Positions 7,215 through 16,721 of a stretch of DNA of 64,000 nucleotides are shown in pieces; the stretch's first letter is position 1, and every line of letters starts with the position of its first letter. This DNA is from VAZQ01 sp963771845 (GTDB lineage: Bacteria; Pseudomonadota; Alphaproteobacteria; Rhizobiales; Xanthobacteraceae): contig CAVYVC010000020.1 in the NCBI GenBank assembly GCA_963771845.1, forward strand, positions 245,767 to 309,766. Direction: 5' to 3'. A program made the translations under genes and the position numbers. The notes under the pieces were generated by a model that made no database searches, was not told where the DNA came from, and was given only the letters and a program-made list of their open reading frames with translations.

Positions 7215-8294
7215 ATGGCCACTGCACTGCGCATCGTCGAAGGTTTTTCCATGGATAAGTCCAAAGCGCTTGATGCCGCGCTCTCCCAGATCGAGCGCAA
7301 TTTCGGCAAGGGCTCCATCATGCGGCTGGGCAAAAACAACAAGGCCATGGACGTGGAAACCGTCTCAACCGGCTCGCTTGGCCTCGATATTGCGCTCGGA
7401 ATTGGCGGCCTGCCGCGCGGCCGAGTGGTCGAAATCTACGGCCCGGAGTCTTCGGGCAAGACCACGCTGGCGCTCCATTGTGTGGCGGAAGCCCAAAAGA
7501 AAGGCGGTATCTGTGCTTTCATCGACGCCGAGCACGCGCTCGATCCCATCTATACCAGAAAGCTTGGCGTGAATGTCGACGACCTGTTGATCTCGCAGCC
7601 CGATGCCGGCGAGCAGGCGCTCGAAATCGCCGATACCTTGGTGCGTTCGGGAGCGGTGGACGTCCTGGTCATCGATTCGGTTGCGGCTCTCGTCCCGCGT
7701 GCCGAGCTTGACGGCGAGATGGGCGACAGCCTGCCCGGGCTGCAGGCCCGCCTGATGAGCCAGGCCTTGCGCAAGCTCACCGCCTCCATCAATCGCTCCA
7801 ATACCATGGTGATTTTCATCAACCAGATCCGCATGAAGATCGGGGTGATGTACGGTTCACCGGAGACGACGACAGGCGGCCATGCGCTCAAATTCTATGC
7901 CTCGGTGCGCCTCGACATCCGCAGAGTAGGCGCGATCAAGGACCGTGACGAAGTAGTGGGCAACCAGACGCGCGTGAAGGTGGTCAAGAACAAGCTCGCG
8001 CCGCCGTTCAAGCAGGTCGAGTTCGACATCATGTATGGCGAAGGTATCTCGAAATCAGGCGAGCTCGTGGACCTCGGGCTCAAGGCCGGAGTGGTGGAGA
8101 AGTCCGGGGCCTGGTTCTCCTATGACAACCAGCGCATCGGCCAGGGCCGCGAGAACGTGAAGCTGTTCCTCAAGGCCAATTCCGATATCGCCAGCAAGAT
8201 CGAGGCTGCGATCCGGCAGAACGCGGGCTTGATCGGCGACAAGATCCTTCTGGGCGAAGACGATGTGGAAGATGAAGACGCCGCGCAGGGGTGA
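7215..8294 (+). CDS. recA: Recombinase RecA
   Basis: A 359-residue RecA: ATP-dependent strand exchange in homologous recombination and co-protease for LexA cleavage. Walker A is GPESSGKTT at about residues 78-86, Walker B is VDVLVIDSVAALVP, loop 2 follows MVIFINQIRMKIGVMYG, and the C-terminus is acidic (GEDDVEDEDAAQG). Start ATG 7215 (MATALRIVEG) matches the usual Hyphomicrobiales N-terminus and has an AAGGAG at 7201-7206. A second in-frame ATG at 7251 would give the shorter form used in other bacteria. Controlled by the GAAC-N7-GAAC box upstream. Confidence 0.98.
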   Translation: MATALRIVEGFSMDKSKALDAALSQIERNFGKGSIMRLGKNNKAMDVETVSTGSLGLDIALGIGGLPRGRVVEIYGPESSGKTTLALHCVAEAQKKGGICAFIDAEHALDPIYTRKLGVNVDDLLISQPDAGEQALEIADTLVRSGAVDVLVIDSVAALVPRAELDGEMGDSLPGLQARLMSQALRKLTASINRSNTMVIFINQIRMKIGVMYGSPETTTGGHALKFYASVRLDIRRVGAIKDRDEVVGNQTRVKVVKNKLAPPFKQVEFDIMYGEGISKSGELVDLGLKAGVVEKSGAWFSYDNQRIGQGRENVKLFLKANSDIASKIEAAIRQNAGLIGDKILLGEDDVEDEDAAQG

Positions 8295-8322
8295 GGCTGG
8301 TTTTAAGCTGTAGTTTTAAGCT

Positions 8323-8402
8323 GTAGCCCGGGTTGAGCGTAAGCGAAACCCGGGATCACTCGCCGATCTATCCCGGATTTCGCTGCGCTCAATCCGGGCT
8401 AC
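8323..8402. repeat. REP-like palindromic repeat, family B, copy 1
   Basis: GTAGCCCGGGTTGAGCG at the left and its partner CGCTCAATCCGGGCTAC at the right enclose the inner pair GAAACCCGGGAT/TATCCCGGATTTC. It lies between the convergent recA and metF-like genes and its right end supplies the TAG stop codon of the latter, so it may act as a bidirectional terminator. A second copy is at 38567-38653. Confidence 0.85.
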
Positions 8403-9325
8403 CGGGTGCGGTCTAATCTCCGGCGCGCCTCGGCAATGACCCGGGGGAGCGCTGCCTCGTTGGCGGGTGCCATGACATGGACGCCCGCGATTTCGGGGAT
8501 ATGCGCAAGCTCGCCGATCAGCTCGACGCAGATGCGCTCGCCCTCCAGTGCCGGATCGGCAGCGCTTTCGAGGCGCTCCACAAGTTCCTGCGGAATAATG
8601 GTTCCGTAGAGGTGCTTTTGCATCCAGCGCGCGGACTTTGCCGAGCGCAGGGGGGCCACGCCAATGAGCAGGAAAAAGCCGCGCAGCGCCTCGTGCTCCT
8701 TGATGCGTTGCGCATAGCGGCGCACGATCTCCCGATCCATGCAGAATTGCGTCTGCGCAAACTGCGCCCCCGCGGCGGCTTTTGCCGCAAGCCTGTCCGC
8801 CTGCCATCCCGGCGGCGGATCGATGGGCACGTCAGCGGCGCCGATAAAGAAATGCGCGCGGCCCGCGACCTTGCGCCCCGTGGGAAGCTCGCCCTTGTCG
8901 CGCAGATCCCGCGCAATGCGTGTCAAGGCTGCTGAGTTGAGATCAAACACCGCTTTGGTCTCGGGCTGATCGCCAGCCTTGGGATCATCGCCGGTGAGGC
9001 ACAAAATATTGCGGATGCCGCAGGCCGCCGCCCCCATGAGCTCGCCCTCCAGTGCTATCCGGTTGCGATCGCGGCAGGTAAACTGGAGCACGGGTTCGAG
9101 CCCTTCCCGCGCGAGCATGGCGGCCGCAAGCGGGGCCGACAAATGGGCACGCGCGCTCGCCCCGTCGGTGACATTGATGGCATCGGCGAGCCCGCGCAGC
9201 GGCAGCGCTTTTGCCAGGAGATCGTCGGCGCGAAAGGAGACCGGCGGGGTGACCTCGGCGGTGAAGACGAATTGCCCTGCGCACAATTTCTCTTCAAGAC
9301 ACAGAGCGGCCGGGCTTAGGCTCAT
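8399..9325 (-). CDS. Methylenetetrahydrofolate reductase-family protein (MetF-like)
   Basis: A 308-residue TIM-barrel flavoprotein of the 5,10-methylenetetrahydrofolate reductase family, which makes 5-methyl-THF for methionine synthesis. Visible landmarks are the N-terminal FTAEVTPP with the catalytic Glu, NVTDGASARAHLS, GIRNILCLTGDDP and the FAQTQFCMD stretch before the C-terminal barrel strands. The length matches MetF (about 300). It is convergent with recA and its stop codon lies inside the family B repeat. Some lineages have MetF paralogues in C1 or demethylation pathways, so I leave the symbol empty. Confidence 0.88.
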   Translation of the reverse strand: MSLSPAALCLEEKLCAGQFVFTAEVTPPVSFRADDLLAKALPLRGLADAINVTDGASARAHLSAPLAAAMLAREGLEPVLQFTCRDRNRIALEGELMGAAACGIRNILCLTGDDPKAGDQPETKAVFDLNSAALTRIARDLRDKGELPTGRKVAGRAHFFIGAADVPIDPPPGWQADRLAAKAAAGAQFAQTQFCMDREIVRRYAQRIKEHEALRGFFLLIGVAPLRSAKSARWMQKHLYGTIIPQELVERLESAADPALEGERICVELIGELAHIPEIAGVHVMAPANEAALPRVIAEARRRLDRTR

Positions 9326-9403
9326 GCAGGGGTCCTTCTAGGGCGCCGCCGCGCCGGTTGCGCGTAGCGAGCTGGGCGGGAAATCTATATATCCGAAGCC
9401 GGC

Positions 9404-12061
9404 ATGAGCGGCGTCAACGAAATCCGATCGAGCTTTCTCGATTATTTTGCGCGCAATGGGCACGCCGTCGTGCCCTCCTCTCCGCTCGTGCCCCGCAATG
9501 ATCCCACATTGATGTTCACCAATGCGGGAATGGTGCAGTTCAAGAACGTCTTTACCGGGCTCGAAAAGCGTCCCTATTCGCGCGCGGCAACCGCGCAAAA
9601 ATGCGTGCGCGCGGGCGGCAAGCACAATGACCTCGACAACGTGGGCTACACCGCGCGCCATCACACCTTCTTCGAGATGCTCGGCAACTTTTCGTTCGCT
9701 GATTACTTCAAGGATCGGGCCATCGAGCTTGCCTGGGATCTGGTCACGCGCGAGTTTGGATTGCCGCCCGACCGCCTGCTGGTGACGGTCTTCATCGATG
9801 ACGATGAGGCATTCGATCTGTGGAAGCGCGTCGCGGGATTGCCCGAGAGCAAGATCGTGCGCATCGCCGGGTCGGATAATTTCTGGCAGATGGGGGACGT
9901 CGGACCGTGCGGGCCTTGCTCGGAGATCTTCTACGATCACGGGCCGCAGATTCCGGGCGGACCGCCCGGCTCGCCCGATGCCGAAGGCGACCGCTTCATC
10001 GAAATCTGGAACCTCGTCTTCATGCAGTTCGAGCAGCGCGCGGACGGCACGCGCCTCGCGCTGCCGCGGCCCTCGATCGATACCGGCATGGGCCTCGAGC
10101 GCGTTGCCGCCGTCATGCAGGGGACGCACGACGATTATAAGATCGATCTGTTCGGGGCGATCATTTCTCATGTCGCCGACCTCACGGGGGTCGAGCCTGA
10201 AAACGGCCGCGGCGTTTCCCATCGCGTCATCGCCGATCACCTGCGGGCGTCGTCCTTTCTGATCGCCGACGGCGTGCTGCCTTCGAACGAGGGACGCGGC
10301 TACGTGCTCCGGCGCATCATGCGCCGCGCCATGCGCCATGCGCAGCTCCTGGGCGCCGATAGCCCGCTGATGTGGCGGCTCGTTGCCACGTTGGTGCGCG
10401 AAATGGGTCAGGCTTATCCCGAGCTCTCGCGTGCCGAGTCTCTGATTACCGAGACGCTGCGCCTCGAGGAGACGCGCTTTCGCAACACGCTCGAGCGCGG
10501 GCTTTCCATTCTGGAAGAGGAGACGCGCAGCCTCAAACCAGGTGACAGGCTCAAGGGAGAGACCGCGTTCACGCTGTATGACACCTATGGCTTCCCCCTT
10601 GACCTCACCCAGGATGCGCTCAAGCCGCGCGGTATCGGTGTGGACACCGATGGCTTTGCCGCGGCCATGGAGCGCCAACGCGAGAAAGCGCGCGCATCCT
10701 GGGCGGGCTCGGGGGAGGCAGCGACCGAAGCGCTATGGTTCGCGCTACGCGAGAAAGCGGGAGCCACCGAGTTCCTGGGCTATGAGACCGAGCGCGCCGA
10801 GGGTGTCGTGGCGGCGCTGGTGCAGGACGGCAAAGAGGTTTCCAAGCTCAAGGCCGGTGACAGCGCCGCGATTATCCTCAATCAGACACCGTTCTATGCC
10901 GAGTCGGGTGGTCAGGTCGGCGATAGCGGTATCATGAGCGCGGGCGGGGTGCTGCTGCGCGTCACCGACACCCAGAAGAAGGCGGGCGATCTGTCCGTCC
11001 ATTTCGCGGTCCTGGAGAACGGGGTGCTCGAACCCGGCATGGCGCTCACGCTCACCGTCGACCATGCGCGCAGAAACACCATACGGCAGAACCATTCCGC
11101 AACCCACCTCCTGCACGAGGCACTGCGCCAAGTGCTTGGCGACCATGTTGCACAAAAAGGCTCGTTGGTGGCACCGGACCGACTGCGCTTCGATTTCTCC
11201 CATCCCAAACCGATGACGCCCCAGGAGATCGAGCGGGTCGAGGACATCGCCAATGATGTCGTGCTGCAGAACTCCCCGGTCACCACCCGGCTGATGGCCC
11301 TCGATGATGCGATTGCCTCAGGAGCGCGCGCGCTGTTCGGGGAAAAATACGGAGATGAAGTGCGCGTGGTCGCCATGGGCGCGAGCGGGGGGAACGCGCT
11401 CGGATGGTCGGTCGAGCTGTGCGGCGGTACGCATGTCCGCCGCACGGGAGATATCGGCATCATCACGGTCGCGAGTGAGGGAGCGGTCGCCGCTGGTGTC
11501 CGCCGCATTGAGGCATTGAGCGGGAACGCGGCGCGCAAATATGTAAATCACCTTGGCGCGCTCGCCAAAGCGGCCTCCGCCGAGCTCAAGATCGCGCTCG
11601 AAGATATGCCTGGCCGCCTCGCGGCGGTGCTCGACGAGCGGCGCCGTCTCGAGCGCGAGCTTACAGAGGCAAAGAAGAAGCTTGCGCTTGACGGTGGCGG
11701 CCGCAGCGATCAAGCCGACGGGGTTCGCGTGATTGGCGACGTGACCTTGATGGCGCGCACCGTGAGCGGCATCGAGCTCAAGGATTTACGCAGCCTTGCC
11801 GATGAGGCAAAGAAGCGTCTCGGCTCGGGCGTCGTCGCCATCGTGGGGCTGAACGAGGAAGGCAAGGCGGGCATTGTGGTCGGTGTAACGGCGGACCTCA
11901 CGGCGCGCTTCTCCGCCATTGATCTCGTGCGCAAGGGCGCCGAGGCGCTTGGCGGCAAGGGCGGCGGCGGTCGCCCCGACATGGCGCAGGCGGGCGGGCC
12001 CGACGGCTCGAAAGCGCAAGCTGCGCTCGATGCCGTTGCCGCGGCCATCGGTGGCCCGTAG
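9404..12061 (+). CDS. alaS: Alanyl-tRNA synthetase
   Basis: An 885-residue class II synthetase charging tRNA-Ala. The N-terminal catalytic domain starts MSGVNEIRSSFLDYFARNGH and has motif GRRYVL-like GRGYVLRRIMRRA. The editing domain carries the zinc-binding HSATHLLH near residues 563-568 and CGGTH near residues 673-677. The glycine-rich C-Ala DHHA1 domain ends GGKGGGGRPDMAQAGG. The length is that of bacterial AlaS. ATG 9404 agrees with family N-termini. Its position soon after recA is the common Hyphomicrobiales arrangement. Confidence 0.98.
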   Translation: MSGVNEIRSSFLDYFARNGHAVVPSSPLVPRNDPTLMFTNAGMVQFKNVFTGLEKRPYSRAATAQKCVRAGGKHNDLDNVGYTARHHTFFEMLGNFSFADYFKDRAIELAWDLVTREFGLPPDRLLVTVFIDDDEAFDLWKRVAGLPESKIVRIAGSDNFWQMGDVGPCGPCSEIFYDHGPQIPGGPPGSPDAEGDRFIEIWNLVFMQFEQRADGTRLALPRPSIDTGMGLERVAAVMQGTHDDYKIDLFGAIISHVADLTGVEPENGRGVSHRVIADHLRASSFLIADGVLPSNEGRGYVLRRIMRRAMRHAQLLGADSPLMWRLVATLVREMGQAYPELSRAESLITETLRLEETRFRNTLERGLSILEEETRSLKPGDRLKGETAFTLYDTYGFPLDLTQDALKPRGIGVDTDGFAAAMERQREKARASWAGSGEAATEALWFALREKAGATEFLGYETERAEGVVAALVQDGKEVSKLKAGDSAAIILNQTPFYAESGGQVGDSGIMSAGGVLLRVTDTQKKAGDLSVHFAVLENGVLEPGMALTLTVDHARRNTIRQNHSATHLLHEALRQVLGDHVAQKGSLVAPDRLRFDFSHPKPMTPQEIERVEDIANDVVLQNSPVTTRLMALDDAIASGARALFGEKYGDEVRVVAMGASGGNALGWSVELCGGTHVRRTGDIGIITVASEGAVAAGVRRIEALSGNAARKYVNHLGALAKAASAELKIALEDMPGRLAAVLDERRRLERELTEAKKKLALDGGGRSDQADGVRVIGDVTLMARTVSGIELKDLRSLADEAKKRLGSGVVAIVGLNEEGKAGIVVGVTADLTARFSAIDLVRKGAEALGGKGGGGRPDMAQAGGPDGSKAQAALDAVAAAIGGP

Positions 12062-12095
12062 CTAGCGCGTGTTTCGCTGAGATCGAGCCAGCAGG

Positions 12096-12236
12096 TCCAC
12101 CTCTCCCCGTAGGGGAGAGGTCGGAATGGGCGCCTCGCGCCCATTCCGGGCGAGGGGGCTACTACTCGTAAAGCTGATCCCCCTCACCCGGATCGCGCAA
12201 GCGCGATCCGACCTCTCCCCTGCGGGGAGAGGTCCC
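12096..12236. repeat. Palindromic repeat, family C, copy 1
   Basis: The 307-bp gap between the convergent alaS and icd genes holds this unit. CCTCTCCCCGTAGGGGAGAGG and CCTCTCCCCTGCGGGGAGAGG are hairpins at the two ends. Between them lie GAATGGGCGCCTCGCGCCCATTC, GATCGCGCAAGCGCGATC and the paired CCGGGCGAGGGGG/CCCCCTCACCCGG. A longer relative is at 26938-27151. The remaining bases up to 12368 show nothing else. Confidence 0.8.
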
Positions 12237-12368
12237 GCGGGCTGCACCATCGCGTGGTGATCGAACGTCATCGAAACTGGCTCTAGCCCTTGCGCAGAAA
12301 GACGTAGTTGGCGCGATACGGCGCGCTGGTGAACGTGCCTGGTGAGGGTGCATCGCGCTTAATCCAGG

Positions 12369-13583
12369 CTACGCCGTCATCGCCGCTTGCAAATTCTCAT
12401 CGACCTTGTCGAGAAAACCGGTGGTCGAGAGCCATTTCTGCTCGGGGCCCACCAGCAGCGCCAAATCTTTGGTCATAAAGCCTGTCTCTACCGTACCCAC
12501 CGTCACCTTTTCGAGCGTGGCCGCAAACCTCGCCAGCTCCGCATTGTCGTCGAGCTTGGCACGATGCGCCAGCCCGCGCGTCCAGGCAAAAATCGAGGCC
12601 ACCGAGTTGGTCGAGGTTGCTTCGCCCTTCTGATGCTGGCGATAGTGCCGCGTGACCGTGCCGTGGGCGGCTTCGGCCTCTACCACTTTTCCGTCCGGCG
12701 TCATCAGGACCGAAGTCATCAATCCAAGCGAGCCATAGCCCTGGGCAACCGTATCGGACTGCACGTCGCCATCGTAGTTCTTGCAGGCCCAGACGTAACC
12801 GCCCGACCATTTCAGCGCCGCCGCCACCATGTCATCGATCAGGCGATGCTCATAAAAAATGTTCTTCTTCGCAAACTCGCTTTTGAATTCCTTGTCGTAG
12901 ACCTCCTGGAAGATATCCTTGAACCGGCCGTCATACACCTTCACGATCGTGTTCTTGGTGGACAGATAGACCGGGTAACCACGATGGAGGCCGTAGTTGA
13001 GCGATGCGCGGGCGAAATCGCGGATGGAATCGTCGAGGTTGTACATCGCCATGGCCACGCCGCCGCCGGGGAACTGGAATACCTCCCGATCGATCCGGGT
13101 ACCGTCGTCACCGAGAAAGGAAAGGGTCAACTTGCCCTTGCCCGGGACCTTGAAATCAGTCGCGCGGTACTGATCGCCGTAGGCATGGCGCCCGATGATG
13201 ATCGGCTTGGTCCAGCCGGGCACCAGCCGTGGGACGTTTTTGCAGATAATCGGCTCGCGGAAGATGACGCCGCCAAGAATATTGCGGATGGTGCCATTAG
13301 GCGAACGGTACATCTCTTTGAGGTGGAATTCCTTCACCCGCGCCTCATCCGGCGTGATGGTCGCACACTTGACGCCAACGCCGACCCGTTTGATTGCTTC
13401 GGCGGCATCGATCGTAATCTGATCGCGCGTCTCGTCGCGCTTCATCATGCCGAGATCGTAATAAAGCAGATCGATGTCGAGATAGGGGTGGATCAGCTTC
13501 TGTTTGATGAGAGCCCAGATGATTCGAGTCATCTCGTCGCCGTCGATCTCGACGACGGGGTTCTTCACCTTGATCTTCGCCAT
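12369..13583 (-). CDS. icd: NADP-dependent isocitrate dehydrogenase
   Basis: A 404-residue dimeric (eukaryote-like, subfamily II) isocitrate dehydrogenase, oxidising isocitrate to 2-oxoglutarate with NADP in the TCA cycle. It starts MAKIKVKNPVVEIDGDEMTR and has the substrate-binding SPNGTIRNILGG, the metal-binding WACKNYDGDVQSD with catalytic Asp residues, and the NADP region EAAHGTVTRHYR. The frame continues upstream to 13853 without homology; ATG 13583 is the family start. Confidence 0.97.
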   Translation of the reverse strand: MAKIKVKNPVVEIDGDEMTRIIWALIKQKLIHPYLDIDLLYYDLGMMKRDETRDQITIDAAEAIKRVGVGVKCATITPDEARVKEFHLKEMYRSPNGTIRNILGGVIFREPIICKNVPRLVPGWTKPIIIGRHAYGDQYRATDFKVPGKGKLTLSFLGDDGTRIDREVFQFPGGGVAMAMYNLDDSIRDFARASLNYGLHRGYPVYLSTKNTIVKVYDGRFKDIFQEVYDKEFKSEFAKKNIFYEHRLIDDMVAAALKWSGGYVWACKNYDGDVQSDTVAQGYGSLGLMTSVLMTPDGKVVEAEAAHGTVTRHYRQHQKGEATSTNSVASIFAWTRGLAHRAKLDDNAELARFAATLEKVTVGTVETGFMTKDLALLVGPEQKWLSTTGFLDKVDENLQAAMTA

Positions 13584-13785
13584 TGCGGACGAACCTTTGA
13601 TGTGGGGATGTGCTGGCAGGCAAGCGAAATGCCCGCGCCTTATGGCGCGGCCCGAGCGATCCTGCAAGCTCCTCGTAGCGCTTCTCGGCTTGAGGCTCGC
13701 GAGCAATCCCGCCATGTTCAAAGCATGGGCGGGGCCAAGCATTTGCTTGCCGGGTGGGAATGACGGGTGGCGCTGAGCAACGGCT

Positions 13786-14670
13786 TTGAAAGAAACCTGG
13801 CGACAAATACGAGCCGGATATGACAGGCGCCGCCGTCTGCTGCGCCAGGCCATGCTGCAACCCGTTTTGGTGGGCTGGCCGGCATTGCGCGATGTGGTGA
13901 TGAAGGCGTTGGCGGCGCGCGGTCATCTGGTGCTGTGCGAGCTTGGTAACGTGCGCTTCTTCGTTGATCCGAGCGACCGTGTCGTCGGTGCCTGGCTGAT
14001 GTGGCATGGCGGCTGGCAGCGGCGCGAAATCGAGGCGGCGGTGGAGCTGCTCTCGGCCGCCGGCCGGTTGCCCGCTGATCCGGTCTTTATCGACATCGGG
14101 GCGCATATCGGCACGCACACGGTCTACGCGCTGCGCATGGGCGCCTTCGTCCGGGCGGTCGCATTCGAGCCGGAGCCGCGCAACGCGCGGCTGCTTGCCA
14201 TGAATGTCGAAGCCAACGGCCTTTCCGAGGCGGTGGTCGTGCTGCGCAAGGCAGCCGGCTCCCGATCGGGCCGTGGCACCCTGCATCTGCATCCCCGCAA
14301 CACCGGGGCTCACGCCATGGAGGTGCCGCCCGCAATCGACGCGGACCGTGCGCTCGAAGTGCCGGTCGTGCGGGTGGAGGAGGAGCTCGCTGCGCTTGAA
14401 ATTCCGCTGGCGAAGGTTGGGCTCGTCTGGATCGATGTCGAAGGGTATGAGCCGCAAGTACTTGAGGGACTCAAGGCTCTGATGGCGCACGCTGTTCCTA
14501 TCGCGTTCGAATTCACACCGCGCCGCTATAGTGCGCAGATGAAGGACCAGCTCGTCGAGCTGCTGGCGTGCCATTACACGACTGTGCACAGCCTGGGGCG
14601 GCAGGAAGGCAGTGCACCGATCCGCAGCCTCGCCGCCCGCGAGCATACCGATGATGTGCTGGTGTACTGA
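13786..14670 (+). CDS. FkbM-family SAM-dependent methyltransferase
   Basis: A 294-residue protein with the FkbM domain at about 90-260. The SAM motif I is FIDIGAHIGTHTVYA, motif II is AVAFEPEPRNARLLAMNV, and VWIDVEGYEPQVLEGL is the FkbM post-I signature. FkbM enzymes O-methylate polyketides or sugars in surface glycans; the substrate here is unknown. The start is uncertain: TTG 13786 gives MKETWRQ, and the in-frame ATG 13852 gives MLQPVLV. Four bases separate it from the TrmJ-like gene, so they are probably co-transcribed. Confidence 0.85.
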   Translation: MKETWRQIRAGYDRRRRLLRQAMLQPVLVGWPALRDVVMKALAARGHLVLCELGNVRFFVDPSDRVVGAWLMWHGGWQRREIEAAVELLSAAGRLPADPVFIDIGAHIGTHTVYALRMGAFVRAVAFEPEPRNARLLAMNVEANGLSEAVVVLRKAAGSRSGRGTLHLHPRNTGAHAMEVPPAIDADRALEVPVVRVEEELAALEIPLAKVGLVWIDVEGYEPQVLEGLKALMAHAVPIAFEFTPRRYSAQMKDQLVELLACHYTTVHSLGRQEGSAPIRSLAAREHTDDVLVY

Positions 14671-14673
14671 CCT

Positions 14674-15882
14674 GTGGCGGGAGCAGGAACCGATAAAACA
14701 AAACGGTGGGCCGATGTCACGGGCCCCATCATTGTTCTTGTCGAGCCGCAGCTCGGGGAAAACATCGGTGCTGCCGCGCGCGTCATGGCCAATTTCGGCC
14801 TCGCGCGACTGCGCCTGGTGAAGCCGCGGGACGGCTGGCCCAATATCCACGCTCAGCGCTCTGCTTCCGGTGCCGATCGTGTGCTGGATGAGGCGGCACT
14901 CTACGAAACGCCAAAGGCGGCGATCGACGACTGCACCCTTGTGCTGGCGGCAACGGCGCGTGCTCACGATCAGGCGAAACCCGTGATCGGTCCCGATGCG
15001 GCGGCGACCCTGCTCGCGCCGCATGTTGCTGCCGGCGAGAATGTCGCGGTGCTGTTTGGCCGCGAGCGCTATGGCTTGGAAAACGATGAGATCGCGCTCG
15101 CCGATCGCATCATCACCTTTCCCGTCAATCCGGCTTTTGCCTCGCTCAATCTGGCGCAGGCGGTTGCCGTCGTCGGCTACGAGTGGTTCAAGCGCGTCGC
15201 CGGCGGCGAGCTTCCCTTCACCATGCCGCGCAAATCCGAGCCCGCGCGCAAGCAGCAGGTCGAAGCGTTCTTCCGCAATCTCGAGCACGAGCTTGATGCC
15301 ATCGAGTATTTTCGCCCGCTCGACAAACGCGCGACCATGCTGGTGAACCTGCGCAATATTTTCGCCCGCATGCAGCCGACCCAGCAGGATATGCAGACTC
15401 TCCACGGCATCGTCATGGCTTTGAGCGAGGGCCGCAAGGGTCCGGCGCGCGGCGGCGTCCTCGACAGCGAGGAAGCGAGGACCTTGCGCGCGCTGCTGGC
15501 GGAATATGGCGAGGCGCGTGCCGGCGGCGAGCGCGGCCCTGTGCGCGGACTGTCACGCCTGTTGCGGCGCAATCCCACTGATGCGGAGCGTCGTCTCTGG
15601 GACGGGATCACAAAAGATCGCCGCCTGGCCGGGCTTGGTTTCAAGCGCCAGATACCGGTCGGCGTGCACATCACGGATTTCGTATCCTTCGCTCTGCGCG
15701 TGGTGATTGATCTTGTCCCCGCGCGCGAGAGCGAGGCGGCCGCAAAAACGCGTCGCGAGCGCCGCCAATGGTTGGCCGAACGCGGATATCGCGTGCTGGC
15801 GATCGATGTCGCGGCAATCGAGAGCGACCTGAGCGATGTGCTCGATCGATTGGCCGATGAAGCCGCCGGCGCAGCTTCCTAA
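14674..15882 (+). CDS. TrmJ-like tRNA/rRNA 2'-O-methyltransferase fused to a DUF559 domain
   Basis: A 402-residue two-domain protein starting at GTG 14674. Residues about 15-255 form a SpoU/TrmJ-type SPOUT methyltransferase: VEPQLGENIGAAARVMANFG, GRERYGLENDEI and PAFASLNLAQAVAVVGYE are the three SPOUT motifs; TrmJ methylates the 2'-OH of position 32 in tRNAs. Residues about 285-395 match DUF559, a small Vsr/restriction-endonuclease-like domain: LRRNPTDAERRLWDGI, GFKRQIPVGVHITDFVSF, GYRVLAI. The usual ElDGxxH catalytic strand is replaced by VVIDLVPARE, so nuclease activity is doubtful. Its end overlaps the end of the convergent aldolase gene. Confidence 0.85.
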   Translation: MAGAGTDKTKRWADVTGPIIVLVEPQLGENIGAAARVMANFGLARLRLVKPRDGWPNIHAQRSASGADRVLDEAALYETPKAAIDDCTLVLAATARAHDQAKPVIGPDAAATLLAPHVAAGENVAVLFGRERYGLENDEIALADRIITFPVNPAFASLNLAQAVAVVGYEWFKRVAGGELPFTMPRKSEPARKQQVEAFFRNLEHELDAIEYFRPLDKRATMLVNLRNIFARMQPTQQDMQTLHGIVMALSEGRKGPARGGVLDSEEARTLRALLAEYGEARAGGERGPVRGLSRLLRRNPTDAERRLWDGITKDRRLAGLGFKRQIPVGVHITDFVSFALRVVIDLVPARESEAAAKTRRERRQWLAERGYRVLAIDVAAIESDLSDVLDRLADEAAGAAS

Positions 15883-16655
15883 CCGGTCACCGCTTTAAAC
15901 ACCATCGACGCGCCTGTCCGCAGGAACGTCATGTCGCTGCCGACCGCCAGGAAGCGAATGCCGCGCTTGGCGAGCGCCACGGCGCGCTCGGCACTATGGC
16001 AGTAGGCGCCCATGATTTTTCCCGCCTTGCTTGCCGCTGCGAGGATGCGGTCGACCTCGCGGTCCACCTGCGCGGCCATCGGATCGACGTTGCTGCCGTT
16101 GCTGAGCGCAATGGAGAGATCAGCGGGTCCAAGAAACAGGGCATCGATGCCCGGCGTCGCTGTGATCGCTTCGAGGTTGTCGAGCGCCGTCTGGGTCTCG
16201 ATCATCGCAAACGTCACGGTGAGCTCGTTCGCCGAGCGCAGATACACCTTCTGGTCCGGCATATTGGCCAGCGTCGTTGCCCGGTGGGGTCCCCAGCTTC
16301 GTTCACCGAGCGGTGGAAATTTCGCGAACGATACATAGGCGCGCGCGTCCGCCGCCGTGTTGATCATGGGAGCGATGATCCCTTCGGCGCCGAAATCAAG
16401 CGCGCGGCTGACGCTCGCGAACTCGCCGACCGGGATGCGCACGATCGGCGCTGCGCCCGACTGGCGCACATGCGCTACTCCCGCGACAATGGATGCGGTA
16501 TCCCATAGCCCGTGCTGGCCATCGAGTGTGACCGCAGCAAAACCTTCCCGGCCGACAAGCTCCGCGACGATGGGATAGGGCAGTCCGCACCAGCCGCTAT
16601 AGACGGTTTCGCCCGCCCGCAGCCGGCGCGCCAGCGAGAACGCGGATGTCGACAT
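15879..16655 (-). CDS. HpcH/HpaI-family aldolase
   Basis: A 258-residue class II pyruvate aldolase of the HpaI/citrate-lyase-beta family, which cleaves or forms 4-hydroxy-2-oxo acids in aromatic catabolism. Motifs are TLDGQHG (with the catalytic His), VRIPVGEFASVSRALDFGAEGIIAPM with the key Arg, MIETQTALDNLEAI (metal-binding Glu) and ALFLGPADLSIALS (metal-binding Asp). ATG 16655 (MSTSAF) is chosen because upstream residues show no homology. Its stop overlaps that of the TrmJ fusion by four bases. Confidence 0.9.
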   Translation of the reverse strand: MSTSAFSLARRLRAGETVYSGWCGLPYPIVAELVGREGFAAVTLDGQHGLWDTASIVAGVAHVRQSGAAPIVRIPVGEFASVSRALDFGAEGIIAPMINTAADARAYVSFAKFPPLGERSWGPHRATTLANMPDQKVYLRSANELTVTFAMIETQTALDNLEAITATPGIDALFLGPADLSIALSNGSNVDPMAAQVDREVDRILAAASKAGKIMGAYCHSAERAVALAKRGIRFLAVGSDMTFLRTGASMVFKAVTG

Positions 16656-16721
16656 GAAGAACCTCGATTTTTGAGAGCGATTGCGCGAACGAGCCGGCGC
16701 CGGCGAACCAGGCCGCAAGCA

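Noticed and set aside
12387..15405. Long antisense frames over icd, the FkbM gene and the TrmJ fusion
   Set aside because: They mirror conserved genes codon for codon, lack homology and have no ribosome-binding sites.
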